Source: Daphnia carinata (Eukaryota; Arthropoda; Branchiopoda; Diplostraca; Daphniidae). Taken from it: a stretch of DNA of 64,000 nucleotides. This document shows, piece after piece, positions 45,893-60,334 of this stretch; position 1 is the stretch's first letter; the number at the start of each line of letters is the position of its first letter. The notes under the pieces are model-generated. The model was not told the DNA's origin. It ran no database searches and saw nothing but the letters and a program-made list of their open reading frames with translations. Location: assembly GCF_022539665.2 (NCBI RefSeq), contig NC_081332.1, forward strand, positions 1,943,773 through 2,007,772, written 5' to 3'. A program made the position numbers and the translations under genes.

Positions 45893-48800
45893 CTCGACTT
45901 TGGACCATAGATCTATTTCTTTCATCTCCATCTTCCGGGAATTCCAAAATCGGAGAGAGAAAAAAAACAAAACAAGTTCCAATAAAGGCGGATTGGTGAG
46001 AGGAAAAAAAAAATATTGAGAAGAATTCCTACTAAATTGTGTAACTTACACAATCTACATGCCGACATCGTATAAATATAGGTGCACTCAAGCGACATTT
46101 CAACATGACGGTCAAAGATGACGAAGACTATTATACGCCAATCTCGTTTGTGCAGTTGCAATAGCAATTGATCTCGTGTACGTCAAAGGGCTATATCAAA
46201 GTTAGAGTTACGGCCAAATCATATATCGATCCCTATGGTGATGATGAGCCAACCCGTCTGATGTATTAGCCGTTGTATTAGGGCCACTATATATCCGTCT
46301 ATTGCAAAGCTCAGCAGACCGACAGATGTGCATCAATTCGATATGCAGAACAAAAAAGGGCGGGCGAAGATGAGCGCGGCTAAATAGAAGCCCATGAGCA
46401 CGGGAAATATACACACCGACTTCAAAGCGTCCATTTTAAATGGAGCGACCGAGTGGTTTTAAATGATTAATGAGTGGCACACGCAGGGAAACGGTCAACA
46501 TCGAGACGCACACATATATTCATCTGGTTGCATCGAGAGGAGCGCCAATTCACATCTTACGATTACTTCATAAATAGGGATTTGTAATAATGCCCGTCTA
46601 AGAGAACCGATGATTTGCATATCATAATACATGGAATTAAAGCTGTAGTCAAGACCGCTTGCCATTCTACCCTATGTAGATACACATTGTATAAATATAA
46701 ATGGCAAAACAAACGCAACTATCGATAATGCACATATATGTAGAAGCCATCAAGCCTCCAAGCAAGCTGTCACGTTCAAATAGATGTTTAATGAGGTCGT
46801 GTTATATAGATCAGACAACTATTCTAAACAGCAGAGCTCCTCTCCTGTGACTATATTATATTGCAAAGGAAAAAAGAATTAATGGATAGGAAACGACAGG
46901 AGATCGATATCTTGGACCGTCATATATGCAAATTTGTGCTTTAAATAACAAAAAAAGCAAAGATGCTTAAATTCGAGGTATTTTTTTTTTTGTCGTCGAT
47001 ATTTTGTAGATTGGGCAACCGAAAATAAAGTGCATCAAGCGAGGGCGTGTCGACATTTTGACGTTGCACCACCTATTGCGTCAATATGTAAAGCGTTCGT
47101 CCTTATTCCCTCACGGGGTTTACTGCCATTCACTTGGATTTGCATGTCTGTACACACACACAGTTCGAGGATGTACAAGTATACACAAGTTTTGAACGTT
47201 CATATATATATATATATATATATATATGCCAGGCACAGAAATTCGATTTGCAGCACGTCCCAACAGGCACAGCCTCTGGGGCGTGTAGATTTTTTGTTTC
47301 TTTTTGTTTCATCTAACGAGAAATTCTGCATTTCTAGATTAACATTTTTTTTCTTTAAATATTTCGCCAACAAGTGCGTGTAGGCATGAGTGCTATAATG
47401 TGCATTTAGAATATAACCTTAAGCAACGCCGCTATATGTGTCGATGTCTGACGAAATTTATTCAACACCCACAAGCATTTTAATAAGAGAATTCAATGCC
47501 TGCCGGTGTAGTGTGAATGTAAAAGTAATTTTCGTCTTTCCTTCAATTGAATGCATTACCACACGTTATGCAGTTCGTTCGGTCCAGGGAGCGTTGATAA
47601 ATATTAGAGCCTCACGAAATTTACATATCGACCGTGGTGCTCGTCTCTTTTTGTAATCCGGTTCCTCTTTTTTTCTTCTCCATTTTTTAAAACCCCCCAA
47701 AAATTTTGGCAAGTGCAAATATTAACACGGCCTTATAGCAAGAGATTTCCCATGCGCGGGAAGAATAATCCAGCGTTCAATTATAACACCATTTCCGGCA
47801 TCGGAAAATATGCGCGTCTGGTACCTTGACTTAATTACACGCATTAGTGTGCGTGTTCTTTGGATGGGGCTTCTCGTGATGCGTTGTGCAATAATGCAGA
47901 ACAAAGAGCAATTGGTTCCGTACAGAAGGCCCATCTTCATTAAAATTTCATCTCTATAATTCGATGGTCTGCGAGTCTATTGGTTATGCAACAAAAAAAA
48001 AGAACACCTTACATGTTTTAAATGTATAGACTTTAGCAGCTGCTCCTAACATTAAAATCTCAACCGAATGGCGGTTCAATAAAATGTTTTTAAATGATAA
48101 AAATATAGCCCGAAATCGAGGAAAGAACCAGATAGTCAATGTGCATACAGACTTCTACAGTCTCTATCGCGTATGTAAATGTGTATTTTAGTATACCATC
48201 TTCTGACGAATTTCACAGTGTGTGTGTGTGTATTCACATTACCGAAAGTGGAAACAATAACAGAAGACCATACAGGCGGCCTTTTTGTAGGCATCCCCAC
48301 TTTTGTGTGCTGTGTTTTAAAATCCGGTTGTTGTATATAACCCACCTCTTTGCCTGGCATCCGCCCACTTCGGTTTCTGCTTTTAGAGCACCAGCACAAT
48401 AGACGCGTTCCTTTCTCGCCCATTATTTATCTTCCGTTTCCGATTAGTCTGTGTTCTTATTCTCTTGAAATAACATGCAAGTTGTAAGACACATTCTTCT
48501 TGAGATAAACTGGGCCGCAACGAAAACAGAGTCAAGCCCACTCTCTTCTATAGATACATACCTGCTGTTTTTTAGTTTATTATTTGAGTGTGTATACAAC
48601 CGTCTTGTTGGTCCAAGGCAAAAATAGCCTCACCGGCAGGTGGGAACAGCTCGTTATCTCACTGACGTCGATAGGAAATACATACACAACCGTTTTCTTC
48701 TAGAAAACATCCAAGTTCGCTATGCGATAGCTGGGCCTAATTCACGTGAATCCATTGTCGTTCAAAGGAAAAGAAGCCCTTTATAAATAAACGTGGCAAG

Positions 48801-51800
48801 GGGGATGGTAGGCGTGCAAACTGGAGAAGGACCAGTGATTGTTCAAGGGCCTTGTTTTTGCGTCGTGACCCGAATTGTGTCACCGAAACAGAGAGAGATA
48901 AACTCAAAAGGAGCCACGAACGCTTTTCATCATATGCGTAGGTCTATTCTATTAAGCCTTTTCCATCGAATGACCAAGAAAAGAAAAATAAATAAAGGAT
49001 GACAACATAAAAAAAAGAAGAAAAGGTGCCTACTCGGTTTCAGTCACGTAGGCCACCATTAAAATGGCGTGTAACCAATTGTACTAATCCCCTTTTTGAG
49101 ACGCTTCTCAGTGGAAATGAACGGCGACGTATGCTCCTACATTATGAATGCAAAGCATAAGCAACTCAGCGGGTTTTAGCGTAGATATTCGGTATGTATC
49201 CGACCTTAGATGAATATATCGCGGCAAAGAGAGCACAAACTTTTTTCCCTTATCATATCATTTTAATTTTCACATTAAAGGGGAACTCTTGGATTGGGCC
49301 CCAAAACGTTCTTCTATAACAACCTATCGAATGTATTGCATCATATTTAAAAAAAAAAAACGTTTTACCAGCATGAACTGCCAGACGTTTCCCAAGTAGA
49401 AACAGGTGGTCATGAATATTCAAATCGATTCAATTACAACGGAAAATAATAAGAAAGTAAATGAAATAATTAATAATAAACTATTAATCTACCTTTAATG
49501 ACATATTGTAAGATGGCGGTCTGGTCGCAATAGAAAGACACACCGTAATCCTATAACAAGCTTCTTTTTAAAAACAACAAAAAATAATAAGGTGGTCCTC
49601 CTATTTATATACCTCGTCTTTAATCTGGCCCAGGTTATGTGGTGTAGAACAATTAAAGTCAAGATGGCCGCTCACCAATAGATTGGAGGGGGGGAACAGC
49701 CGGTTTGTGTTTACAACAAAGAGGACAACAACAAAAAAAGGGTCAAAGGGAACAGTGGAGCGAATAGATAAAAGGAAATGGAAAAAAAATAAAGGAAGAA
49801 CGTCGCAATTTTGTTTTCTATTATGTTTAATAAATGCAGCGCCGGAACATTCTGTCGCTATCTTTTGCTGTTCGTGAATCTAGCATTGAAAAAAAAGTGT
49901 TCGTAACGTTTTAAAAGGTAGATGGAAAAATTTAAAGAAAAAAAACATCACAGCTGACATGTTCTTTTCTTCTTCTTTCTATTGTGCACGATCGTTTGGT
50001 CCTCATTTGTCACATTCTTCTGCTGAAGAACGGACCTCGATAATAGTTCGGTAATAACGATAAGTCAGCACACGTTAATGGTGTTATTCGAAGAAGAATC
50101 GATTCACATTGAATACACGTATATTTGATCCTGTTTACATTAATGAATAAAAGAAAACCCACCAAACTCAACTTCCAAGAAAAGAAATGTTTTTTATTAC
50201 GTTGCGTCACATGCGGAATGTGCGTTCCCAATTTAGGCTTCCTTTACAAAACTCTCAGCAGTTGCGTTTGTATCCGACATTGGGAACGGCCGGTGCTGGG
50301 GGACGAAAGAAAGAAATTATTTCTTCTAGCTTCCAATAAATATACACAGAAAAAAAAAACAGAAGCCATAAACAAAAGACATACGCGTACACCTGTTGGA
50401 GACAAGTCGACCCTCTTTTAGACCCCCCCCCCCCTACATCTTTCAATAAAAATACTTTTCTTTTTTATTAAAACACACATTTTAGAGACAACCAAAACCA
50501 AACAAAAAAAAAACGTTTTGCTTCTGTCATGCAGCCCACTTGAATATCCATTAAATTCAGCGAGAGCCTGAAACCCGATTTGTTTCAATGAGCATTGTGT
50601 AAAGACAATGCTAATTGTTCTTGTGGTATGCACAGCGGGGGAGTCGGATGTGTGTGTCACGTTGAATCCTATGTATCCACTTTATTGAAGCCAGACTGGC
50701 GATGAAACAGAATGGATATTTTAAAAAACATCAATATTAGGGGAGCATCCGAAAAACACGACGATTATGTACGGACATGTCTGCGCCTGACAGCAGAAGT
50801 TTGTGCCTATTGTGTTTTTGTTTTGTTCCAAAACAGAAACAGGCGTGTGTAATTGTCGTCTGCTTTTGCTTTGTTTGTCTTGTCTTGGCCAGAACACTAA
50901 CGTCTACTTCTGTTTCTGTCGCAAACAGCCAACCCCTATATCTAGCAGCTTAATGTATTGATTAAAAATATATATATATTATTATTACAATATGTTTTCG
51001 AGTGAAACGATGTATGTGTACAGCCACGTATAAACGTAGCTAATTGCCGGGCGCCATTGAAACGCATCGTTTATTCCATAATGCATTTGTTCACATTATT
51101 TATAAATCTATACAAACGTATGAGAACGGTGGATGGGGGGGAAGGGAGATTATTTAGTTCAATTTCTGTTTTCACAATCAGTCGATGGGTTAGAAGAGGG
51201 GTAAAATACAGCCGGATATATAGAAGATCATGCGCATAGCCGAAAAGAGAGAATTACGGTTTAATGAAATTGACGTACACACACATGCACACTCACATCG
51301 CACGTGATAAAGGAACGTAACAAAAGATCAGGTGATCATTTGGGTGCGGTGTGGTGACAAATTTATGTATGCAAGGTGGGAAAACAAAAAACAAATAGGA
51401 CTATCAATCGATTCTTAGCACTACATCGATAACGGAAGCCAAGAGGTGGTAAAATGATCGATTTCGACCTCCCGCGGAAAAACAGTCCCGAAAGCCAACA
51501 TGAAAACAAAACACAAGTTAATTCACACGGCGTTATGTGTATAAAAAGAATAATTAACAGTAATAGTCACGAAAGTGGTGGAAAGATGAGCAACGATGTA
51601 CGCACATATCGGCATTTGATAGATTTCCTTTTTTTTTTTTGAATGGCTCTATAATTTCAATAAATACATAACGGACGATCGCAGCGCCACTCGGTTCAAC
51701 ATTTTGGCCGATCTAAATGAACATATTTTTTGTTTTTAATCCTTCTAAAATATCGCAATTATTACAGCAAAAGTCAATCAAATAGAAATCATGTTTCAGC

Positions 51801-51957
51801 GTTCATTTGAATTGAGACGGTCTTTGACGCGTTATCGCAACAGCTGATAATGAAACAAACAAAAAAAAACCAGCCAACTCAAAATGAGGAAGAAAATGGC
51901 GGACTTAACTGTTATGTTTCAAACAAAAAATGAATAAAAAAAAAAATAGGGAATTTT
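45893..51957. other. Six-kilobase stretch without recognised gene
   Basis: AT-rich with microsatellites and homopolymers. Part probably belongs to a long 3' UTR of the minus-strand dopamine receptor (51958 leftwards), but no transcript end can be fixed. Short frames are all under 120 codons and biased by simple sequence. Confidence 0.5.
47202..47227. repeat. (AT)n microsatellite
   Basis: Thirteen AT units in a row. Confidence 0.95.
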
Positions 51958-52491
51958 TCAATCAGCGCAGACGAGAATGCGCTTGAAGGCCTTGCGGAAC
52001 TCGAGGTTGAAGATGGTGTAAATGACGGGATTGATGAACGAATTGATGTAGCCCAACCAGGTGGTCAGATGGAAGGCCATCCCTCCCGGTTGGCAATCGC
52101 GTTCAAATTTGGTGCAAATGGCGTCCATAATGTTGCACGTGAAGAACGGCACCCAGCAAATGAGGAAGACGCCTATAAATATAGAAATTTTTTTTTTTTT
52201 TTTTTTAGTTAATCAACATCTAAATGAAAAAACTAATTTGCATACCAAGTACGATGGCAAGAGTTTTAGTGGCCTTTCGCTCTTTTTTAGCCGACGACTT
52301 TTCCCGTTTCTTCCGGCTGGCCTTGTTCACTTTGTAAATGGTAAACCTGGAGCCGGCCGTCTGGTACTGTTTGCTCTCCTTGTCAGCGCCGTTACCTCCA
52401 CCGCTACCGCTGGGTGGCGTGCCGGCCGTCGAATCCACTCCGCAACTGCTACCCCCGCTCCTGTTTCCTTTACCTCTTTGTTGCTATTGTC

Positions 52492-52538
<47 letters not shown>

Positions 52539-55500
52539 AAACGATAAAAATAAATACAATTTTTTCCTCTTTTCTTCGCCGGAAGTGAATAAACAAGTGA
52601 GGCTAATGGTTATTTGTTAATTCCCTCCGAAATAAATAATAAGGAGCCAAACATTCCCTCCACTCTCCTTTTATTCTTCAGCAATTCTATTATCTGTTTT
52701 CTTATACTCGTTTCCAGTTGACGTGCGCACGTATCAACGATCTCAGCTTTTTTTAATGGGCTCGCTGATTACTTGCCTGCTGTGCGCGCTTATTATTCGC
52801 GTTTAGCTCTACTGTAAATAAAAGAAAAACACAGAACAAAACAAAACAAACAAACGCTCGACTTGTTTTCGCTTACGGTCAATAAATACACAAACCACCG
52901 GACGTGCTACAATCATTTTCGGATGGCCGGTATTTTATTTATTTTTATACACGCATCCGGCCACGTCGACAATTTTCATTTTGATTTCCATTAAGATATC
53001 GATCGATTGCCATTGGGAAAACGTGAACCCCCACCCCCTCCCCAATTCTTTTTCTTATGAATCAAATTTAAAAGCGATTATCGATGTATGCCGTCTTTGA
53101 AGATGATGTGCGCGTCTGGCGTTAACAGACGTCACACAATGGTAGTCAAGCCCCTCTGATTGTCCCCCCCCCATAGCGACCATTCTTCACATTAACGCCC
53201 TGGCGCTGCATGGCTGCAACGTCCTCAACAACGCGCAAAATCGTTTGCCGCTCTAGCGCCTTATTACGACAGGGCCGACTATCAGAAACGCAGGCGGACA
53301 CGATCACCACAATTATTCCGGAAAATGTGATTTTGTTTTGTTAAACTGAAAAAAAAAAAAAATGAAAGATGTAAATCAAAACAGACGGGCACCTTCATCC
53401 GCTTGGAATTGGCCGGTTGGCTGGTGGGCAAGGAGAGGCAAGAGACGCCGTCGGTGAGCAGCGAATGACCAAGCGAGCCCGTCGCCTGCGGCTGATTGTT
53501 ATAATTCGAGTCGCCGTTGCTCAGACCTGTCACGGTGGACGCCGTCGCTGCGGCAACCGTCGTCGTTGTCGTCGTTAACAGCAGCGTCGTCGACGCCAAT
53601 CCCGACGGAGGCACCTTGTTCCTATTCATTCCGCATCGGGCCGTCAACAATGGCGACACACACACACACAAATAGACCCGCGTTTATTAAAAAAAAAAAT
53701 TAAATTAAATAATCAACAAATAATTTTTTTTTTTTTGGGGGGGGGGGGGAAGAAATGAAAATAAATCAAATTCTTTACCCGAGATGGGCGTTGGCCGCGT
53801 CTTTCTGCTGTTGTTTAGCGGCCAGCATAAACTCGGTGGAAATGTCCCTGGGCAATCCGCTATTACTGCCTTCCTCTGCCCATTCTTCGCCATTGTTATC
53901 ATCGTCATCGTCGTCATCCTGATGGCCAAATTTCAATTCATTTCAATTAATATGCAATTTCAAAAAATTCAAAATGTATTTTTGTTTTTATTACTTGGCT
54001 GCCGCTGCCCTGGTCAGTGGCTTTGTCCTCGTCGAAGAGGCTGCCGTGTTTCATCGTCATGGATGCGTTGCGGCCGAGCAAAGTCGTCTTGGCCAGCGTG
54101 ACGGCCGGAGCCGAGGACAAGAGCGTGCCGGCCAGAGCTCCGGCGTTGGCTGGACTGGCGTCGGCAATGCTGGTCGTGTCGCTGGCAGCGTTGCCTTTGG
54201 CCGCCGCAGACGCGTTGACGTGCACCCTCTGCTGTTGCTGACTGCCTACCGGCGGGCCGCCTATAGCCGTCTCGGCCAGCCGCTTCGTGTGCGGTGCCAG
54301 GTTGTCCATCAAGTGAGCGTGCTGAGGCTTGCGATTGGCGGTCGCCCTCTTTGCCCTCTCCCGAATACCCTGCGGATCAAAGAAGATGGTAGAATTGCAT
54401 TTATTTTTGAATGTCCCGCGCTTTTCAAATTTTGAAAGCAAAATGCGCTCATTGGACATCGGAAACGAAACACGAAAAATGGAAAAACAAACAAAGACGA
54501 TGAATAGCAACTCAAGATTAAAAGGGAATCACTTCCTCTTTTTTTTTTTTTTTTGAAATTGAAATGTTTGTTGTTGCTATCCAACTTTATAACGATGGCA
54601 TTGCAGATTGGCGTTCGCATTTCGAGGCGCAAAACTTTGCCTTTTGTTTTGAATAATCCCCTCCCCCAGCCCCTTCGAATCGAGTCCTTTCATTAATGCA
54701 TCTAGAATACACGTGAATTTTGCACCTCTCGCGCACACGCACGTGAAAACTAGCCTGCCCCGTCGACACAAACTCTTTTTTTTTCTTGAAACGTTAACTT
54801 GCAATCAAGAGGATTGTGGGAACGAAGATGTGTGGCCCAGCGCTGTACCAACTCCTCCGCTTTTTTTTTTCTTTGCTTTTCAAAATAAAGTTCGTATGCC
54901 GATTGAATCAAAGCGCAACAAGAGCAACAGCCCAACTTCTTTTAGACAGTACGACTTGCACGAAACTTTGGCAAGGAAAATTTGATCTCTCTCTCTCTAG
55001 ATGAAAGTGAAAGTGAGATAGAGAGAAGACATGAATATAACAAGTTACTTTTGGCTGTTATCACTTGGTTTCGCTTTTGGGGCTGTGAGTATCTTGTCTC
55101 TGTTTGTTTTTTTATGTTCAAAAAGAAATAATTGAGACGGGAAAAGTAGTGCGGCGACGTTGCAACTTCTGCCTCACTGATTGGCGCACAAACAAAAAAA
55201 AAACACCGGAAAAAAATTTAAATGTCGATTCATTTACGCGTCGTGTTTGCTGAGGTTTAAATGTCGTTCCAGTTGGTTTTACTTGACATGTCTGACTTTA
55301 CTTTATTTTATTTCATTTTATTTTATTTTTTTTTGATTGGCTAGTCTGGAACAGTGTAGCACTTCAAAACAAAGAGCTCCGATGGCGCATCAACGATAAA
55401 CTCGTGAAAGGTCTCGCATCTTTTAAAATTTCAAATTCCATTGTATTGACGACCGCTGCCCAGGTGTGTTTCGTGTCGCATAAAGACGACTACGTCCGTG

Positions 55501-56489
55501 ACGCGAACAAATTCAACACGTCCATACACGAAGAGAATATGAACACATATCCTTATACAATAATAAACGCGTCTAGACTTGCGTGAGTTGTCCGTAACGA
55601 CCGTGATTGCGCTGAGTTTTCATTTCTACAAACAGCGAACCCGAAACTCACAAAGTCGACGGGGGCAACCCTTTGCCATTAATTTGTGCGTTTCCATGGC
55701 TACCTCTGTGTGTGTATGTGCGTATAGAATAATTTGGCAACGCGATGATGATAGCCAAAGGCCGGCAATAGACAACTAACGGCGATATATATATAATATA
55801 TATGTGCGATGAACCCCCCCCCCGTGTGTTATCATTAACGCGGCGTGCATTACACACGAACAGAGCATCAAATTATGGGACTAAATGCTAATACATCACT
55901 CCCTGCCTGGTACATGTAGAAATTTATTTTTTTCCTATTAGAGAGGAGGGACTTGCTGCTCTGACGTGTTGGCTGATTGTAATCAACGCCACTGTAACGC
56001 AAACTCGGGTCGTTTAATGTTCGTGTACAAAGAGGATGACGCATTTTGCCATTGTGTCTAAACACACACACACACGTACAAGCGTTTGTCTGGCAACTAC
56101 GCCGCAAGAGGGATCTCATAATGAACACATGACGCCAATGTTTTTGTTCGAAACGTCCAGTTACAATCGGTTGGCATAGAAACGGGATTTATTATGCAGA
56201 TTAGTACATTGGCGACGTCCATGCCACTTACTGAATCCCCCCCCCACCCCAACTGGCAAAGATTTTCAATTTTTTTTTTTTAGAAAATCATTTTCTCGCC
56301 GAGCCACGTGAAGTTAGTGTCTAATGGAAGCCCGTTGCCCCTCTTTCGAATGGGGGGATAGCTCCTACTGCATGTTTTGAACGGAATAATCTCATTTGCT
56401 AATCCGACTCCTGTCCCCCGCCCATAAGCGTAAGCCCGGTGAAACACGGGCGTGAAAACCAATTGCAAGCAACGCCATCTTTAATATTC

Positions 56490-56520
<31 letters not shown>

Positions 56521-57247
56521 GGGAAATACATGATGTAGTAATAACATGTCAAATACTACTATTCTACAACCATTACTAGCCGAAGGCGATTGGCCTTTGG
56601 ATCGGACTTTCTTCTTAGTGTGAAAACAGCATTGTCAGCTTAATTTTGAGGATAGTAAGCCGCAGGGCATTTGCCTAGAGGCGGAGGGCATAAAATTCAT
56701 CTTTAATGAACGAAACAGCGAAACGTTTTTGAATAAGACATGGATCCAAGGCGACTGCCTGGGAAGATGGAAAGGTGTTCCAGCAGTTCATGTTTCTATG
56801 CATTGAGCTTAGATCTTTCATCTGAATCGCAAAACAAGACTCGATGTGCAGGACACGTAGAATCTTTTTTTTTTTTTTTCTATTCTGCCTCGATTGAATT
56901 GGGGGCGGGGGAAAAAATGGCCGCCGACGCGAAATGAAATCTGAAAAATAAACTTTCATAAAACGTGACTCGTTTCTACCCTCGTTGAAAACAATTCGTT
57001 TCATCATTTTTGATGATTTCAGAATTTCTTTGGCTGACTCTGTTAGCCATCACCGTTCGTGATTATTTGCATAACTAAAATCTCAAAAAAAAAAAAGTGA
57101 AGTGAAACTAGCGTTTCTCTAAAGGCAAAGTCGTTTGTTTTCAACAAAAGTTTGTAACGAAGCAAAGTAAAGTTGGAAATGATGGACGGGAGTAAGCTCG
57201 CGTTCGTTACGGGGCGATCGTGAAAATCGACAAAACATCTGGTTTTT

Positions 57248-57279
<32 letters not shown>

Positions 57280-60200
57280 TAGTTTTCAAAGAAAAAGAAA
57301 AGAAAAAGTATATAACGATGGCACCTCAAGTACGTTTCCTTATAGAACCAGAAACTTGGATTCAGCCAACATATTGCAAACCTATACCAATTGAATCGAG
57401 TTTTTATTATTAGACTCGTGAAAATAAGAAAAACTTAGCTACCAAACAAAGTTTTTACCGTTCATTATTTATTACATCCGTCTCGTTACCAATATGATTC
57501 GCCCCTTTTTTTTTGCTGCAAGTTCAAACTTGATTCAAAAAAGAAAAAAGAAACGTTACCTTCCAGATGACAAAATGTTTCATTTTGATGAAAACCTATT
57601 TTTTCCTATTCGTATGGGCGATCAACTCGCCTTGAAACTTTGCCTTTCTTTTTACTTCTTAAAAAGTATATATATATTTGATAAGAGTCGAATGGATAGA
57701 CAGAGGACTTCAATATTCGATGTACCCGATTATACGTTGCCATGGAAAACTGATAAACACAGCGCCAACGTGTGAGACAAGCACAAGCGCGTAAGACATC
57801 AAAATCAAAAATGTGTTTTTTTTGATTTTCTTTCAAATAAACGCCCCCCCCCCAATCCCTCCTTGAAAACGTGTGTGTAGATACACTTACCGGTTATTGC
57901 TAATGCACATTACCCAACGTATATAACTATAGCGTCATTTACACTTGAGAGATTGTTGCCCAGCGGGGCCAGGTGTGCATAACACACGTATATAAAGAAT
58001 CAGTTCAGCAGGTATACAAGTCCAACTTCCAAACTCAATAGTTTTTTTTTTTTTTTTGTACCAATGTATCTACAAGGTCTTTTTCTTTTTTTTTTTCAAG
58101 GGAGGCGCATCCAGCGTTGCCAATATACATCGAAAAGTTGTCTGAAGCAACTACCCCATCCCCACCCACGTATTTATCGGTGAACGCCATCAGCCCAACT
58201 GCATCACTGGGATGGTGGTAATAACGTAACACCTGGTGACCTGTTACGCAGCATAAATAACGCAATCGTTTGTCTTTGTTCTACTTTCCTCCGTGCGCTG
58301 GGTGCTTCGCAACTGTCGCATAAACTGGTGTGTGTGGGTGTTTACTTTTGTAACCCCCCCTCCCCCCCGTTGACAAGCAAGTTAAGTTTATTTTTCATTT
58401 TCAAAGTTGTTTCTTTTTCTTATGGCCACTTCCGCCGTGGCTCGGATGAAGACGTACGGCTGTAAAGGGAATTAAAAGTACCGAGCTTAGATGCAGTTTT
58501 CTATTTCTGAGATGTACTTAGGCCCTTCCTAATACCTACGATTGTAAGTATCTATTAGAAATAGAGGGGGGGGAAAAATCAAGATGATTTATATTTACTG
58601 GATTTAGTGGATCAGATATTTCCTCGATTTCGTTTCACAATCCTCGTTTTTATTTTCATAAGCTCAGAGCCTCTCTCTTCGTTGTAATGGGAAAAAAAAA
58701 ATGAGCGGTTAAAGCAAAGAAAAAAAAACGAGAAAATAATGATATGCAAGTGGTTAATCGAAATAGAAAGGGTCGCATCAAGCAGCGCTACCTAAAGAGA
58801 TTGCCAAGTTACGTCACTCGGTAGATGGCGTTAAAATGTTGGGAAGAAAAGCGATTTCCAAAAAAAAAAAAAATTAATAAAAATCAAATAAAATGTGAGC
58901 GCAAAAACGCGCTAAAATGCCCGCCGGCATTCTTCACAATTTTGGCCGAGATTCGATGCGTGCGCATAATTTATAATACCACACGCGTCAGTTGGTGTCA
59001 TTCTTCTCCTCTCTCTCTCTCTGCCCTGATTCAAGTTCGACACATTCGTTAGCTTCGAACGTACAACATTGCCAGACGATCTCTTCCGGGGTTATTACAC
59101 AGAATATGTAAATTCAGAAATACGCGAAGAGAGCGGTCCGCTTTCGATGAAATTCAAAAGTTCAATCTTTTTTTTTTGTGCAAATTTCTAACCTTTGGAA
59201 GGAGCGCAAAATGAAAGATCAACAACATTGTCAAGAACGTCGAGAAAAGCTGAGCAATGCTCATTCAAACAAAAATCGGGAAGGAACGCATCATCGCCTT
59301 ATTTATGATTCAAAATGATAAGATTACGTTTCTTCTCTTTTTTTTTTCAACAATTGTGCTGATACCAGCAGCCCCCCCCCCCACTCGTTGCCATACCCAT
59401 CAAAATATTGGACAGCCATGTTATATCACGATCGCCTGCGGGGTAATACCCGTCTACAACTTCACGTTATTCCTACATCATTTAAATAACGCCCCCCCCC
59501 TCTCGCGTCCAAAATAAAATTTCAATAATACCCAAAATAATTTTTTACTCTCTTTTTTTTTTTTTGCAATAAAAATAGAAAAAAAGGCACAGGGTTTCAA
59601 CTCAATGTGACAATGCAACCCCCCCCCTCTCTTTTTGCGACAACGTGAGAAGAACACGAGTTATAGCCTCAGGATCAATAGCTTAATACGAGGGTGGGGA
59701 GAGGGGGGTCGTGTCTCTCTGCCGCTCACGCCCGAACGTGTACACGGTAGAATAATAAAAATAAAAAAAGACGGAACTCCTTTTTTTTTTTTTTCCTATA
59801 TCATTTTCTGAGTGTGTGTGTGTGTGTGACGCGCATTTTTCTCTCTGTTTTTCTGGGTTGACGGCGCCCATGTTTGCCCCGCTCGCCATATATATATATG
59901 ACCGACTGGCACGCGCTCACACGTATAACGACGTCTGTCACGCAAACGACCGTCAGACTCGAACGCGGCCAAACACAGCGAATTATGCGCGCGATATATT
60001 CCCCCCCCCCTCCCACAGATTTTTTTTTTTTTTTTAATGTTCAAAGAAAAGAAAAGAAAAAAAAAAGAAAATTGTTATTACCTTGAATATTTGATAGTAG
60101 AGGAAGACCATGATGATGCACGGGATGTAGAAGGATGAAAGTGAAGAGTAGATAACAAAGTCCGCGTTGTAGAACGCGCAGTCGGTCGAGATACGACGCT

Positions 60201-60334
60201 CCGAGTAATTCAGACCGAGGACGATGGGCAAGCCGATGGCGGCGGAGATGGCCCAAACTAGCCCGATAGTCAGCCAGACTCGTTTGTGGTTCTTGTGGCG
60301 GGCGTACTTGATGGGCTGAGTTACGGCGATGTAC
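51958..60334 (-). CDS. Dop2R: D2-like dopamine receptor (Dop2R), 3' portion from intracellular loop 2 to the C-terminus
   Basis: Gi/o-coupled class A GPCR of the plasma membrane. Exons 60334..60082, 54369..53995, 53918..53779, 53621..53393, 52483..52246 and 52172..51958. The first exon in view starts with YIAVTQPIKYARHKNHKRVWL (the Y completes the DRY motif; D-R is on the previous exon), then TM4, FYNADFVIYSSLSSFYIPCI (TM5, with the Ser pair used by catechols) and YYQIFK. Four exons encode an unusually long intracellular loop 3, rich in Ala, Ser, Thr, Gly and Asp, ending KERKATKTLAIVLG. TM6 FLICWVPFFTCNIMDAICTKF and TM7 TTWLGYINSFINPVIYTIFN (NPxxY) follow, with the short tail LEFRKAFKRILVCAD typical of D2 receptors. 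The intron 60081-54370 is 5.7 kb. TM1-TM3 exons were not found up to 64000. Confidence 0.94.
52493..52536 (+). repeat. 44-nt poly(A) run (poly-T on the coding strand)
   Basis: An uninterrupted A run sits about 10 bp upstream, in transcript direction, of the 3' splice site (GGACAATAG) of the exon encoding the end of loop 3, so on the transcript it is the polypyrimidine tract. Confidence 0.9.
54370..60081. other. Large intron of the dopamine receptor, no coding exon seen
   Basis: Contains many poly-C, poly-G, poly-A and poly-T runs, (GAA)n at 56497-56518 and (T)24 near 57250-57273. No exon-like frame was recognised on either strand. Confidence 0.65.

Noticed and set aside
52061-52588. 175-codon plus-strand frame ending in poly-Lys
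   Set aside because: Antisense to dopamine receptor exons and extended by the 44-nt A run.
53974-54435. 153-codon plus-strand frame
   Set aside because: Antisense to the loop-3 exon of the dopamine receptor; GC-rich coding DNA leaves the other strand open.
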